Origin: Nocardiopsis_B mangrovi
Lineage (GTDB): Bacteria; Actinomycetota; Actinomycetes; Streptosporangiales; Streptosporangiaceae
Length of the DNA: 64,000 bases
Assembly: GCF_042653925.1 (NCBI RefSeq)
Contig: NZ_JBHSFQ010000003.1
Coordinates: 124,001 to 188,000, forward strand
Direction: 5' to 3'
Shown: positions 24,750 through 32,890 of the stretch, one piece after another
How positions within the stretch are numbered: position 1 is the stretch's first letter
Layout: every line of letters starts with the position of its first letter
Program-made: the position numbers and the translations under genes
The notes under the pieces: model-generated
What the model was told of the DNA's origin: nothing
The model's database searches: none
Seen by the model: the letters and a program-made list of their open reading frames with translations, nothing else

Positions 24750-26009
24750 ATGACACCGACCGCGCGCCGCCCGGCGGCCGCCGCCCTGGGCCTGGCGCTC
24801 GCGCTGACCGCGGCGGCCGGGTGCGCCCCCGACGGCTCGGCGGGCGGCTCGACCGACGCCTCGGGCCGCACCACCCTGACCTGGATGATGTGGTCCGGGG
24901 GCACCGCCGAGCGCGACGCCTGGCAGCGGGCGGCCGACGCCGTCACCGACGCCCGCCCCGACATCACGGTGAACCTGGAGACCACGTCCTTCGACGACTA
25001 CTTCACCAAGATCGGCACCCGCATGGCCGCCGAATCCGCGCCGTGCATCGTGAGCGCGCAGAGCCCGCGGCTGGGCGCGCTCCAAGAGGGGATGCGCCCC
25101 ATCGGCGACCTCATCGAAACCCAGGGCACCGACCTCGGCGACTTCGACCCCGCCGCCCTCGCCGGCCTGGAGGCCGACGGCCGCCAGTACGCGCTGCCCT
25201 ACGACAGCGGTCCGATGATCATGCTCTACAACAAGGACCGCTTCGCCGAGGCCGGCGTGCCCGAGCCCGAGCCCGGGTGGACCATCGAGGACTTCGAGGC
25301 CGCGGCCCGCGACCTCACCGGCGGCGGCGACCACGGCTTCAGCGCCTTCCCCTCCGACCTCCACATGTTCCCGCTCATCCTCACCTACAGCGGGGCCCAG
25401 CCCGTCACCCCCGAACGCACCCTGGACCTCGGCTCCGCACCGGTCGTCGACGGCGCCACCTGGTACACGGGCCTCGTCCACGAGCAGAAGGTGGCGCCGC
25501 CGCTGGCCGGCAACGACTCCCTGTTCCCCGTCAACCAGTTCATCGCCGGCAACACCGCCATGGTGGTCGACGGACCGTGGGACATCCTCAACGTCTCCAG
25601 CCAGTCCGATTTCGAGCTGGGCATGGTCCCCCTGCCGGCCGGCCCCGACGGCAGCCGCACCCTCTCCGCGGGCTCCGGGTTCGGGGTCTCGCGCAGCTGC
25701 CCGGTCCCCGAGGAGGCCTACGCCGCCATCGAGATCCTCACCGGCGACGACGTCCTCACCGACCTCGCCGCCTCCGGACGCGCCTTCCCGTCCCGCCCCG
25801 CCGCCCAGGAAGCGTGGCTCGACAACGCGCCACCCGGGGCCGGCGATGCGCTGAGCGCGGCGTCGGCCACCGCCGAACCGCTGCGCACCACGGCCAACTG
25901 GACCCAGGTCACCACCGACCTCATCCAGTACGGGGTGCCCGCCTTCAACGGCGCCACCCCCGCCGCCGACATCCTCCGCCAGGTCCAGTCCGAGCACGCG
26001 CGCGGCTGA
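24750..26009 (+). CDS. sugar ABC transporter substrate-binding lipoprotein
   Basis: The 419-residue protein starts with a lipoprotein signal (MTPTARRPAAAALGLALALTAAAG, then Cys25). The remainder is a family-1 extracellular solute-binding protein: LTWMMWSGGTAERDAW, MIMLYNKDRFAEAGVPEPEPGWTIEDFEAAARDLT, FIAGNTAMVVDGPWDI, and YAAIEILTGDDVLTDLAASGRAFPSRPAA. It should capture fucose or fucosides at the cell surface. GGGAGGAG precedes the start and it follows the SDR gene by 23 bp, so it belongs to the same operon. Confidence 0.92.
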   Translation: MTPTARRPAAAALGLALALTAAAGCAPDGSAGGSTDASGRTTLTWMMWSGGTAERDAWQRAADAVTDARPDITVNLETTSFDDYFTKIGTRMAAESAPCIVSAQSPRLGALQEGMRPIGDLIETQGTDLGDFDPAALAGLEADGRQYALPYDSGPMIMLYNKDRFAEAGVPEPEPGWTIEDFEAAARDLTGGGDHGFSAFPSDLHMFPLILTYSGAQPVTPERTLDLGSAPVVDGATWYTGLVHEQKVAPPLAGNDSLFPVNQFIAGNTAMVVDGPWDILNVSSQSDFELGMVPLPAGPDGSRTLSAGSGFGVSRSCPVPEEAYAAIEILTGDDVLTDLAASGRAFPSRPAAQEAWLDNAPPGAGDALSAASATAEPLRTTANWTQVTTDLIQYGVPAFNGATPAADILRQVQSEHARG

Positions 26010-26094
26010 CCCCTCCCCGCGGACGCTCCGGCGCCCGCGGTCCCTGATCCCCGGCCCGCCCCATTGCGGGCCGACACCGACACGGGAGGCTCCG

Positions 26095-27099
26095 ATGCCC
26101 GTCGGGAGTCACCTGCCGATGCGCGACCGCCCATCGGCACGGCACACGCCGGATGCCCCGGCCCGCAAGCGCACCGGCAGCGGCGCCGTACCGCCCCCGA
26201 GGCGGCCGATGTCGCCCGGAGCGCGGCGGCGCGCCCGCGGCGAGTTCGCCGCAGCGGGCATGTTCGTCGGCCCCGGCCTCATCGGGCTGACCCTGTTCAC
26301 CCTCTTCCCCATCGCCATGTCGCTGTTCATCAGCTTCTACGACTGGCCGGGGTTCGGCGAGCGCTCACCGGTCGGCCCGGACAACTACATCGCCCTCGCC
26401 ACGAGCCTGCGCTTCCAGCAGGTCATCCTCAACACGCTGCTGTTCACCGCGCTGTACGTGCCGCTGAACCTCGTCGTGTCCCTCGGACTGGCCGTGTGGA
26501 TCGCCACGATGCGGCGCGGGCGGCAGACCCTGCGGGTCATCTTCTTCATACCGGTGATCACGCCCATCGTCGCCAACGTCCTGGTGTGGCGGATGATCTA
26601 CCAGCCCGACGGCGCCATCGACGGCCTCTTCCAGGTCTTCGGCGCCACGGCGCCCAACTTCCTCGGCGACGAGAACTGGGCCATGGCCGCGCTGGTGGCC
26701 ATGAGCGTCTGGCAGGGGTTCGGCTACAACATGCTGGTGTTCTCGGCGGCCATCGACAACATCCCCCGCTCGCTCACCGAGGCCGCGAGCCTCGACGGCG
26801 CCGGGGCGTGGGCGCGGTTCCGGCACATCACCCTGCCGATGATCTCGCCCGCCATGTTCTTCGCGTCCACGATGACCCTGATCACGACGTTCCAGGTCTT
26901 CGCCCAGCCCTACCTGCTCACCGGGGGCGGCCCGGGGCTGGCCACCGAGACCCTGGTGCTGTTCATCTACCGGCAGGGGTTCTCCGCCTACGCCCTGGGC
27001 GCCGCCGCGGCGGCGGGCTGGATCCTCTTCCTGCTCATCTTCATCGTCACCGCCGTCCAGTTCGCGGCCCAGCGCAAATGGGTGAACTACGATGTCTGA
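26095..27099 (+). CDS. sugar ABC transporter permease (MalF/UgpA type)
   Basis: The 334-residue protein has a ~50-residue basic, Pro-rich cytoplasmic N terminus and six membrane segments beginning at MFVGPGLIGLTLFTLFPIAMSLFISFYDW. The EAA loop is EAASLDGAGAWARFRHITLP, the site that contacts the ATPase. It pairs with the next gene product as the channel for fucosides. GGGAGG stands before the ATG. Its 3' end overlaps the next gene by 8 bp. Confidence 0.92.
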   Translation: MPVGSHLPMRDRPSARHTPDAPARKRTGSGAVPPPRRPMSPGARRRARGEFAAAGMFVGPGLIGLTLFTLFPIAMSLFISFYDWPGFGERSPVGPDNYIALATSLRFQQVILNTLLFTALYVPLNLVVSLGLAVWIATMRRGRQTLRVIFFIPVITPIVANVLVWRMIYQPDGAIDGLFQVFGATAPNFLGDENWAMAALVAMSVWQGFGYNMLVFSAAIDNIPRSLTEAASLDGAGAWARFRHITLPMISPAMFFASTMTLITTFQVFAQPYLLTGGGPGLATETLVLFIYRQGFSAYALGAAAAAGWILFLLIFIVTAVQFAAQRKWVNYDV

Positions 27100-27988
27100 C
27101 CAGCTCATCGCGCACCGTCCGGCCGCCCTCGCGCAGGGCGCCCCCCGCCGCACCGCACCCCGGCGCGGGCGCATCCGCCACGCGGTGTCGGCGACCCTGC
27201 TGTGGGCGGTGGCGGGGGTGTTCATGCTCCCGCTCGTCTACACGGTGGCCACCTCCCTCAAGCCGGCCGGCGAGGTCTTCACCAGCCCGCCCACGCTGTG
27301 GGGGTCGGAGATCCGGTGGGCCAACTACAGCGACGCCATGAACTACCTGCCGTTCCAGCGGTTCATCCTCAACGGCCTGCTGGTGGCGGGGCTGGGAACG
27401 GCGGTGGTGCTGGTGGCGTCGACCACGGCCGCCTACGCGTTCGCCCGGCTGCGCTGGCGGGGACGCGACTCCGTCTTCCTGACCTACCTGATGACGCTCA
27501 TGCTCCCCCAGGAGGTCCTGGTGGTGCCGATGTTCCTGCTCATGCTGAACTTCGGGTGGGTCGACAGCTACCAGGCGCTCGTCCTGCCGTGGGCGTTCAC
27601 CGCGTTCGGCACCTTCATGCTGCGCCAGTTCCTGCTGACCGTTCCGCGCGAGCTGGACCAGGCGGCCACGATCGACGGCGCCGGGCGGCTGCGGATCTTC
27701 TGGTCCGTGTTGCTGCCCCTGGCCCGCCCCTCGATCGCGGTGCTGGCGGTGTTCACCTTCATCACCTACTGGAACAGCTTCCTGTGGCCGCTGGTGATCA
27801 CCACGAGCGTGGAGGAGAAGGGGACGGTCCCCCTGGGGCTGAGCCTGTTCTTCAGCCAGCAGGGCAGCCAGTGGAGCCTGGTCATGGCGGCGTCGGTGGT
27901 GTCGATGCTGCCCACGGTGGCGCTGGTGCTGCTGCTGCGCCGGCACCTGGTGAGCGGGATCGCCACCGCCGGGCTCGGCGGCCGCTGA
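27092..27988 (+). CDS. sugar ABC transporter permease (MalG/UgpE type)
   Basis: This 298-residue permease has six membrane helices starting at SATLLWAVAGVFMLPLVYTVATSL, and the EAA-type loop reads ELDQAATIDGAGRLRIFWSVLLP. It completes the importer with the preceding permease. No ATP-binding subunit is encoded in the cluster, so the transporter probably uses a shared MsmK/MsiK-type ATPase encoded elsewhere. The gene ends 11 bp before the convergent gntR stop. Confidence 0.92.
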   Translation: MSDQLIAHRPAALAQGAPRRTAPRRGRIRHAVSATLLWAVAGVFMLPLVYTVATSLKPAGEVFTSPPTLWGSEIRWANYSDAMNYLPFQRFILNGLLVAGLGTAVVLVASTTAAYAFARLRWRGRDSVFLTYLMTLMLPQEVLVVPMFLLMLNFGWVDSYQALVLPWAFTAFGTFMLRQFLLTVPRELDQAATIDGAGRLRIFWSVLLPLARPSIAVLAVFTFITYWNSFLWPLVITTSVEEKGTVPLGLSLFFSQQGSQWSLVMAASVVSMLPTVALVLLLRRHLVSGIATAGLGGR

Positions 27989-27999
27989 ACGGCGTGCGG

Positions 28000-28734
28000 T
28001 CAGTGTCCCGCCGGCGGGACAGCTGGACGGTGGCCACCGGCGGGGTCGGCGGCGCGGTCGTCGTGCAGGGACTGCCGCAGCCACTGCTCGACACCGGCGA
28101 TGTGAACGGTGGCCCAGGAACGGGCCACCTCGGGCTGGTGCTGCACGATCGCCTGGCAGATCGCGCGGTGCTCGGCGAGCGTGCGCTCCACCGCCGACCC
28201 CTGGGTGACCCCGCGCCAGATCCGCGCCCGGTGGGTGCGGCTCGACAGGCTCTCGACCAGCGACGACAGCACGGGGTTGCCCGATCCCTCGACGATACGC
28301 CGGTGGAACTCCTGGTCGTTGGCCACGAGCTCCTCGACCGAGGGGTCGGGCGGCAGGGCGTCGAGGACCTTCGTGAGTTCGGCGGCGGCGTCGTCGGTCA
28401 TGTGCGTGGCGGCCATGGCGGTCGCGGCGGGTTCGAGGATCCGCCGCACCTCCAGGAAGTGCAGCACGGAGTCGTCGTGGTGGAAGTCGACCACGAAGGC
28501 CATGGCGTCGACGAGCAGCCGGGGGTGCAGGCTCGTGACGTAGGTGCCGTCGCCCTGGCGGACATCGAGCACGTTGATCAGGCTGAGTGCCTTGACGGCC
28601 TCGCGCAGGGAGTTGCGGGACAGGCTGAGCATGGCGGCGAGTTCGGGCTCGCGCGGGAGCCGGTCGCCGGGGCGCAGCTGACCGCTGTTGATCATCTGCT
28701 TCAGCTTCTGGATGGCTTCGTCGGTGACGGCCAC
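28000..28734 (-). CDS. GntR-family (FadR subfamily) regulator of the fucose locus
   Basis: The 244-residue protein has a GntR winged helix-turn-helix (VTDEAIQKLKQMINSGQLRPGDRLPREPELAAMLSLSRNSLREAVKALSLINVLDVRQGDGTYV). A FadR-type all-helical FCD domain follows (VRRILEPAATAMAATHMTDD, DQEFHRRIVEGSGNPVL, EHRAICQAI), with Asp and His residues placed as in metal-binding FCD domains. The GTG at 28734 was chosen because GGAGGGG lies 7 nt upstream; a GTG six codons earlier lacks this. It is convergent with the operon it probably represses. An operator-like dyad 56-66 bp upstream suggests autoregulation. The inducer is presumably a fucose pathway intermediate. Confidence 0.9.
   Translation of the reverse strand: MAVTDEAIQKLKQMINSGQLRPGDRLPREPELAAMLSLSRNSLREAVKALSLINVLDVRQGDGTYVTSLHPRLLVDAMAFVVDFHHDDSVLHFLEVRRILEPAATAMAATHMTDDAAAELTKVLDALPPDPSVEELVANDQEFHRRIVEGSGNPVLSSLVESLSSRTHRARIWRGVTQGSAVERTLAEHRAICQAIVQHQPEVARSWATVHIAGVEQWLRQSLHDDRAADPAGGHRPAVPPAGH
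28004..28021. terminator. palindromic hairpin at the convergent operon/gntR ends
   Basis: TGTCCCGCCGGCGGGACA is a perfect 18-nt palindrome located 16 bp after the permease stop and inside the last codons of gntR. It can fold in either transcript and is the likely terminator of the fucose operon. Confidence 0.5.
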
Positions 28735-28789
28735 GGGTCCCCTCCGTCTCACCGGGCGATCTCCGGTTCGCGCACCAATCTAACAGCAG

Positions 28790-28800
28790 TCATCGGATGA
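28790..28800 (-). promoter_or_regulatory. operator-like dyad upstream of gntR
   Basis: TCATCGGATGA has perfect 5-bp arms and shares ATCGGATG with the two sites at the fucose operon promoter. It lies in the 5' region of gntR, with a possible minus-strand -10 TAGATT at 28782-28777. Confidence 0.5.
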
Positions 28801-28991
28801 ATTCGCCCCGATTTCGGTGAAACTCGGCACTATACCCACCTGGCGGTCCGGAAGATCCGAGGTGTGCGCAGCGGTTGTGTCGATGCCCGTCGAATTCACC
28901 CGGCCGCCGGAACCGCACGGCCGGAGCGGACATCGTAGGGGCGACGGAACGGCGGCGCGGCCGCCCACGCGAAGAGACGGAGGACTCGACG

Positions 28992-29795
28992 GTGACACGG
29001 GTGTGGAGCATGGCGGACGTGATCGCGGCAGGCGACCCGGCCGACGACGTGACGGCCAACGGCGGCGCGGCCGTACTCGCCTACATCCGGGCCCTCGCCG
29101 AACACGGCGCCGAGGTGCGCGATGTGGCCCGCGTACCCGGCTCCGAAGGCGACGGGCACGTGGCCTTCGCGCTGGAACTCGCGGGCGGGTGGTCGCTCGC
29201 CCTGCGGTTCGCGGGCGTGCCGCTGGAGCGGCTGCGCAACGGCGACGACAACGGCGAGCCCGTCGAGATCTCCGTCAACGGCAACGGGCACCCGGGCTGG
29301 AACGCGGCGGTCAAGGCCGGGCTCGACAAAGTGGCCGCGCGCCGCAGGGAGCACCCGACCGCCGCTCCGGACGCCACCGCGCCGAGGGGCGGCACGGGCT
29401 CGGCGGGCGTGTGGCGCGTCCCGGACGTGATCGGGTCCCTCGACATCAACGAGGACGTGGACGTCAACGGCGGCGAGACGCTGATCGCCTACATGGCGGA
29501 ACTCGCGGAGCGCGGCGTCCTCGCCCACGACGTGGAGCGCGAGATCGACGCCGAGGGCGCCGGGATGCTCGCGTTCCTGCTCGACCTCGACGGCGGCGGC
29601 GAGCTGTACGTCCACGTCCCCGGAGTACCGCCGGCCTGGCTCCGCGACCCCTCCGCGTTCCACGACGAGTGGGCCGCCTGGGACGACGAGGGCTACATCT
29701 GTGAGATCTTCATCCAACACGAGGGCTATCTGACCTGGGAAGACGCGGTGGAGGCGGGGGTCGCCGCCGCCCGCGGCGCCACCGGCGAGCGGTAG
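28992..29795 (+). CDS. protein of unknown function with an internal domain duplication
   Basis: The 267-residue acidic protein consists of two related halves of roughly 115-125 residues. The first begins VWSMADVIAAGDPADDVTANGGAAVLAYIRALAEHGAEVRDV; the second, around residue 138, begins VWRVPDVIGSLDINEDVDVNGGETLIAYMAELAERGVLAHDV. Each continues into a beta-rich stretch (HVAFALELAGGWSLALRFAGVP; MLAFLLDLDGGGELYVHVPGVP) and ends in an Ala-rich helix (WNAAVKAGLDKVAAR; WEDAVEAGVAAAR). No signal peptide or membrane segment is present. I do not recognise the family. The GTG at 28992 is fixed by GGAGG 8 nt upstream. It stands alone, with a hairpin after it. Confidence 0.8.
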   Translation: MTRVWSMADVIAAGDPADDVTANGGAAVLAYIRALAEHGAEVRDVARVPGSEGDGHVAFALELAGGWSLALRFAGVPLERLRNGDDNGEPVEISVNGNGHPGWNAAVKAGLDKVAARRREHPTAAPDATAPRGGTGSAGVWRVPDVIGSLDINEDVDVNGGETLIAYMAELAERGVLAHDVEREIDAEGAGMLAFLLDLDGGGELYVHVPGVPPAWLRDPSAFHDEWAAWDDEGYICEIFIQHEGYLTWEDAVEAGVAAARGATGER

Positions 29796-29815
29796 GGGCG
29801 TTTCGCCGATCGCGA

Positions 29816-29842
29816 CGGCCGGCCCGCGCCGCGGGCCGGCCG
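29816..29842 (+). terminator. terminator hairpin
   Basis: CGGCCGGCCCGCG (29816-29828) and CGCGGGCCGGCCG (29830-29842) form a perfect 13-bp stem with a minimal centre, 20 bp after the stop of the duplicated-domain gene. Confidence 0.7.
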
Positions 29843-30043
29843 GGCCCCGGGAAGCGAGCGCCGTCCGTACCGCTCCCCGCTCCCCGATCGTCGGGACCGG
29901 GCTCGGGGCCGGCCCCTTGCCCTCGTCCGCCTCCGTCCCGTCACCGGGCGCACGCCCCGACGTGTGGCGGGTCCGGTACAGTGCGGTGCCACCGGTGCCG
30001 GGGAGGACCGGGCCGCAGGGGCGGTGGACGGGAAGGACGGGCG

Positions 30044-30832
30044 ATGCCGGTGTCGGATGCGGGGGCCATGCGCGAGGCCGCGGAGCGGGAGTTCACGCGG
30101 CAGGCCGCGTCGTTCGAGGACGCCCGGCTCAACACCGCCTTCACCGTCCACCTGGACCGCCTGGCCGACTTCGCCGCGCCCCGGGCCGACGACGTCTGCC
30201 TCGACTCCGCCTGCGGCACCGGCCTGGTCGCCCGGCGCCTTGCCCTGCGCGCACGGCAGGTGACGGCGCTCGACACCACCCCGGAGATGCTGCGCACCGG
30301 CAAGGCCGCGGCCGACGCCGAGGGCATCGGCAACGTCGTCTTCCAGCGCGGTGACGCCGCCCGCCTGCCCTTCCTGGACGACTCCTTCTCGCTCGCCGTC
30401 TCCCGGTTCTCGCTGCACCACGTCGCGTCGCCCGCCGCGGTCGTGGCCGAACTGGTGCGCGTCTGCCGCCCGGGCGGCCGGGTGGTGCTCGCCGACATGG
30501 TCGTGCCCGACGGGCTCACCGGCGCCCCCGACCGCTTCGAGCGGCTGCGCGACCCCTCGCACGGCGCGATGCTGCGCGTCGACGCGATCCGCGACCTGCT
30601 GCGCGAGGCGGGCGCCGACGCCGGGCCCTCCGAGGTGTTCGACGTCCCGCGCCCGGTGCGGCCGTGGCTGCGGCAGGCGGGGACACCGGAGGACACGGCC
30701 CGGCGGATCGAGCGCATCCTCGCCCGCGAACTGGTCGGCGGCGCCCCCACGGGCCTGCGCCCGCACAGCGTCGACGGCGACCTCTGGTTCACCCAGACCT
30801 GGGCCCACATCGCCGCCAGCCCCCTCCAGTGA
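30044..30832 (+). CDS. class I SAM-dependent methyltransferase (UbiE/methyltransferase-11 type)
   Basis: The 262-residue protein has a Rossmann-like SAM site: VCLDSACGTGLVARRLALRARQVTALDTTPEMLRTGKAAA (motif I and acidic ribose-binding residue), GDAARLPFLDDSFSLAVSRFSLHHV (motifs II/post-I) and VRVCRPGGRVVLADMVVPDG (motif III). In place of the usual DxGCGTG it reads DSACGTG. The substrate is unknown; UbiE-like enzymes act on small aromatic or lipid acceptors. GGAAGGAC precedes the ATG. Its 3' end overlaps the convergent MFS gene by 44 bp. Confidence 0.88.
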   Translation: MPVSDAGAMREAAEREFTRQAASFEDARLNTAFTVHLDRLADFAAPRADDVCLDSACGTGLVARRLALRARQVTALDTTPEMLRTGKAAADAEGIGNVVFQRGDAARLPFLDDSFSLAVSRFSLHHVASPAAVVAELVRVCRPGGRVVLADMVVPDGLTGAPDRFERLRDPSHGAMLRVDAIRDLLREAGADAGPSEVFDVPRPVRPWLRQAGTPEDTARRIERILARELVGGAPTGLRPHSVDGDLWFTQTWAHIAASPLQ

Positions 30833-32153
30833 GCGGTCGGCGCCCGCACCGGGCGCCCTCGCGGCGCCCCCGGGCGCCGAGGAGGGCGTGCAGGACTCCC
30901 GCCGCCGCATGGACGGCCGCGGCGGTCGCCAGGCACAGCACCGGGGAGGCGTCGGCGAGGGGGCCCGCGAGAGCGGAGCCGACCGCGAACGCGGTGATCT
31001 TCAGGCTGGCTCCCGTCGCGAAGACCTGGGCGCGCAGGTGGTCCGGCGCCTCGCGGTGGCGGATCGCGAACAGCGCCGTGAGCTGAGGCCCCTCCGCCGC
31101 GCCGATCACCGCCACCGCGACGACCAGCACCGCAGCCCCGGGGGCCACCGCGGCGACCGCCGTCCCCGCCGCCTGCGCGAGGACGCACGCGACGAGGACC
31201 GCCTCGGGGCGCAGCGCCGTGGGACGGCCCGCGAGCACGGCGTTGGCGCACAACGCGAACACGGCCATGAGCGACAGCAGCACCACCCCGTTCTCCGGGC
31301 CGCCCAGCAGCCGGGCCCCCAATAAGGGGGTGCTCACCACGAACATCCCGCTGGCGGCCAGGGACACCGACGAGACCGCGGTCGCGCGCAGGAGTGGCCG
31401 GTTCCCGGCGATCGCCCGGACCCCCGCAACGACGTCCGCGCCCCGCAGCCTCCGGCCGGCCCCCGGACCGCCGACCGCGGCGCGGGCGCTCCCCTGCGGG
31501 CGGGGCGCGCGCGGCGCGGAGCGGTCCGCGGTGGCGGCCGGCAGCGCCGGCGCCGCGGTGGCCGCGAGGGCGATCAGTGCCGCGGCCGCGGCGACGCCCG
31601 CGCCCGCCCCGGCCGCCGACGCCAAGAGCCCGGCCAGAGCGGGGCCCACCAGGCCGGCGGCGCTGAAGGTCATGGCGTCCAGGGCGGTGCCGCGCGCCGA
31701 CACCTCCGGCCCGAAGACCCGCGGCAGCTGTGCCGTCCATCCCGCCGACAGCACGGGCCCCAGCACACCCGTGGCCATGGCCACCGCGACGACCACCGGG
31801 AGGGGTACGCGGCCCAGCAACACCGCGCAGGCCGCGATCCCGGCCGCATAGGCCGCGAGGGCACCGGCCAGCAGGCGTCCCGGCCGGGCGCCGCGGTCGA
31901 GCAGCACGCCGACGACCGGCCCGCCGATCGCCGCCGATACCGTCAGCCCCGCCAGCAGGGCCGCCCCGGTGGTCGCGGACCCGGTGGCCGCGGCCCCCAG
32001 GAGCAGCAGCGCCGGCCCCGACATCTCGTCCCCGGTCCGCGCCGCTACGGCGCCCGCCAGGTACCCCGCCTCCCCCGGCCGTAGCCGCCGGCCGCGCCGC
32101 CCCGCTCGGCGTTCCCGTCCGCCTCCCCGCCACAGCCCGCGTCGTCGGTGCAC
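30789..32153 (-). CDS. MFS transporter (putative drug/metabolite exporter)
   Basis: This 454-residue protein has about 12 hydrophobic segments and the MFS pattern GPVVGVLLDRGARPGRLL between helices 2 and 3 (a G-x3-D-R-x-G signature). The segments are Ala/Gly/Val-rich, as in actinomycete exporters of the EntS/MdtG kind. The GTG at 32153 starts a ~40-residue Arg-rich lead before YLAGAVAARTGDEMSGPALLLLG; the true start could lie slightly downstream. It is divergent from a CGNR-type regulator, with an inverted repeat between them, so it is probably controlled by that protein. Substrate unknown. Confidence 0.82.
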   Translation of the reverse strand: MHRRRGLWRGGGRERRAGRRGRRLRPGEAGYLAGAVAARTGDEMSGPALLLLGAAATGSATTGAALLAGLTVSAAIGGPVVGVLLDRGARPGRLLAGALAAYAAGIAACAVLLGRVPLPVVVAVAMATGVLGPVLSAGWTAQLPRVFGPEVSARGTALDAMTFSAAGLVGPALAGLLASAAGAGAGVAAAAALIALAATAAPALPAATADRSAPRAPRPQGSARAAVGGPGAGRRLRGADVVAGVRAIAGNRPLLRATAVSSVSLAASGMFVVSTPLLGARLLGGPENGVVLLSLMAVFALCANAVLAGRPTALRPEAVLVACVLAQAAGTAVAAVAPGAAVLVVAVAVIGAAEGPQLTALFAIRHREAPDHLRAQVFATGASLKITAFAVGSALAGPLADASPVLCLATAAAVHAAAGVLHALLGARGRREGARCGRRPLTGGGWRRCGPRSG

Positions 32154-32170
32154 GGCATGACGCTAGCGAG

Positions 32171-32199
32171 GTAACGCCATCGGTCGCTACAGGCGTTAC
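32171..32199. promoter_or_regulatory. candidate operator between MFS exporter and CGNR regulator
   Basis: GTAACGCC (32171-32178) and GGCGTTAC (32192-32199) are perfect 8-bp arms 13 bp apart. A second, interleaved dyad TAGCGA (32164-32169)/TCGCTA (32184-32189) lies in the same stretch. TTACAT (32196-32201) could be the -10 of the plus-strand gene, placing its start of transcription close to the ATG (leaderless). Confidence 0.55.
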
Positions 32200-32208
32200 A
32201 TTGACGGG

Positions 32209-32757
32209 ATGCCGACGCCCAACGCGATCATCGGGCGCGCGGTGCGCGGGCTCGCCCAGCGCACCACCGACCTGGTCAACCTGCTGAGCGGCGATGACCC
32301 CGGCCCCGAGGCGGTCGACGCCCTCCTGCGCGCCCATGGGGAGACCGATCCGCTGGTCGTCTCCCCGGCCGACGTGACCGCGATGCGCGCCGCCGCGCAG
32401 CGCCTGCGCGCCGTGTTCACGGCCCCCGATGCCGGCACCGCCGCCGCCACCCTCAACGCCCTGCTGGCCCACAGCGCCCACCCACCGCGGCTGACCAGCC
32501 ACGGCGGCACCACCCACTGGCACGTGCACGTGGACGGCCACGACGACGCGCCGTTGGGCGAGTGGTTCCTCACCTCCTCGTGCCTGACCCTCGCGCTGGT
32601 CCTGACCGACCGCCAGCGGGTGCCGGGCGGGGTGTGCGCGGCCGCGGGCTGCGACCGCGTGTTCGTCGACACCGGCAGCGGCAGCCCCCGCCGGTACTGC
32701 TCGCGCCGGTGCGCGACGCGGTCGCGGGTCGCCGCGCATCGGAGAGCGCGCGGCTGA
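32209..32757 (+). CDS. CGNR-type zinc-finger transcriptional regulator (variant motif)
   Basis: The 182-residue protein has the ABATE-like N-terminal domain followed by a treble-clef zinc finger with C143, C148, C164 and C168. The finger reads GVCAAAGCDRVFVDTGSGSP, then RRYCSRRCATRSRVAAHR. The name-giving C-G-N-R tetrapeptide is here C168-A169-T170-R171; the zinc ligands and the following basic helix are intact. Related proteins are stress-induced DNA-binding regulators. It is divergent from the MFS exporter and probably controls it. The message may be leaderless. Confidence 0.85.
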   Translation: MPTPNAIIGRAVRGLAQRTTDLVNLLSGDDPGPEAVDALLRAHGETDPLVVSPADVTAMRAAAQRLRAVFTAPDAGTAAATLNALLAHSAHPPRLTSHGGTTHWHVHVDGHDDAPLGEWFLTSSCLTLALVLTDRQRVPGGVCAAAGCDRVFVDTGSGSPRRYCSRRCATRSRVAAHRRARG

Positions 32758-32890
32758 ACGCCGCCGCGGGCCCGGGTATTCCGCCGCCACGCGGCCGGGA
32801 GCGGCCGGAATCTCCGGGGTTCGCGGCACGCTGGAGATGTCAGGAGGGCTCCGCCGCACGGGTCCCCCGCGAGTGGAAAGGACGCCGCAT

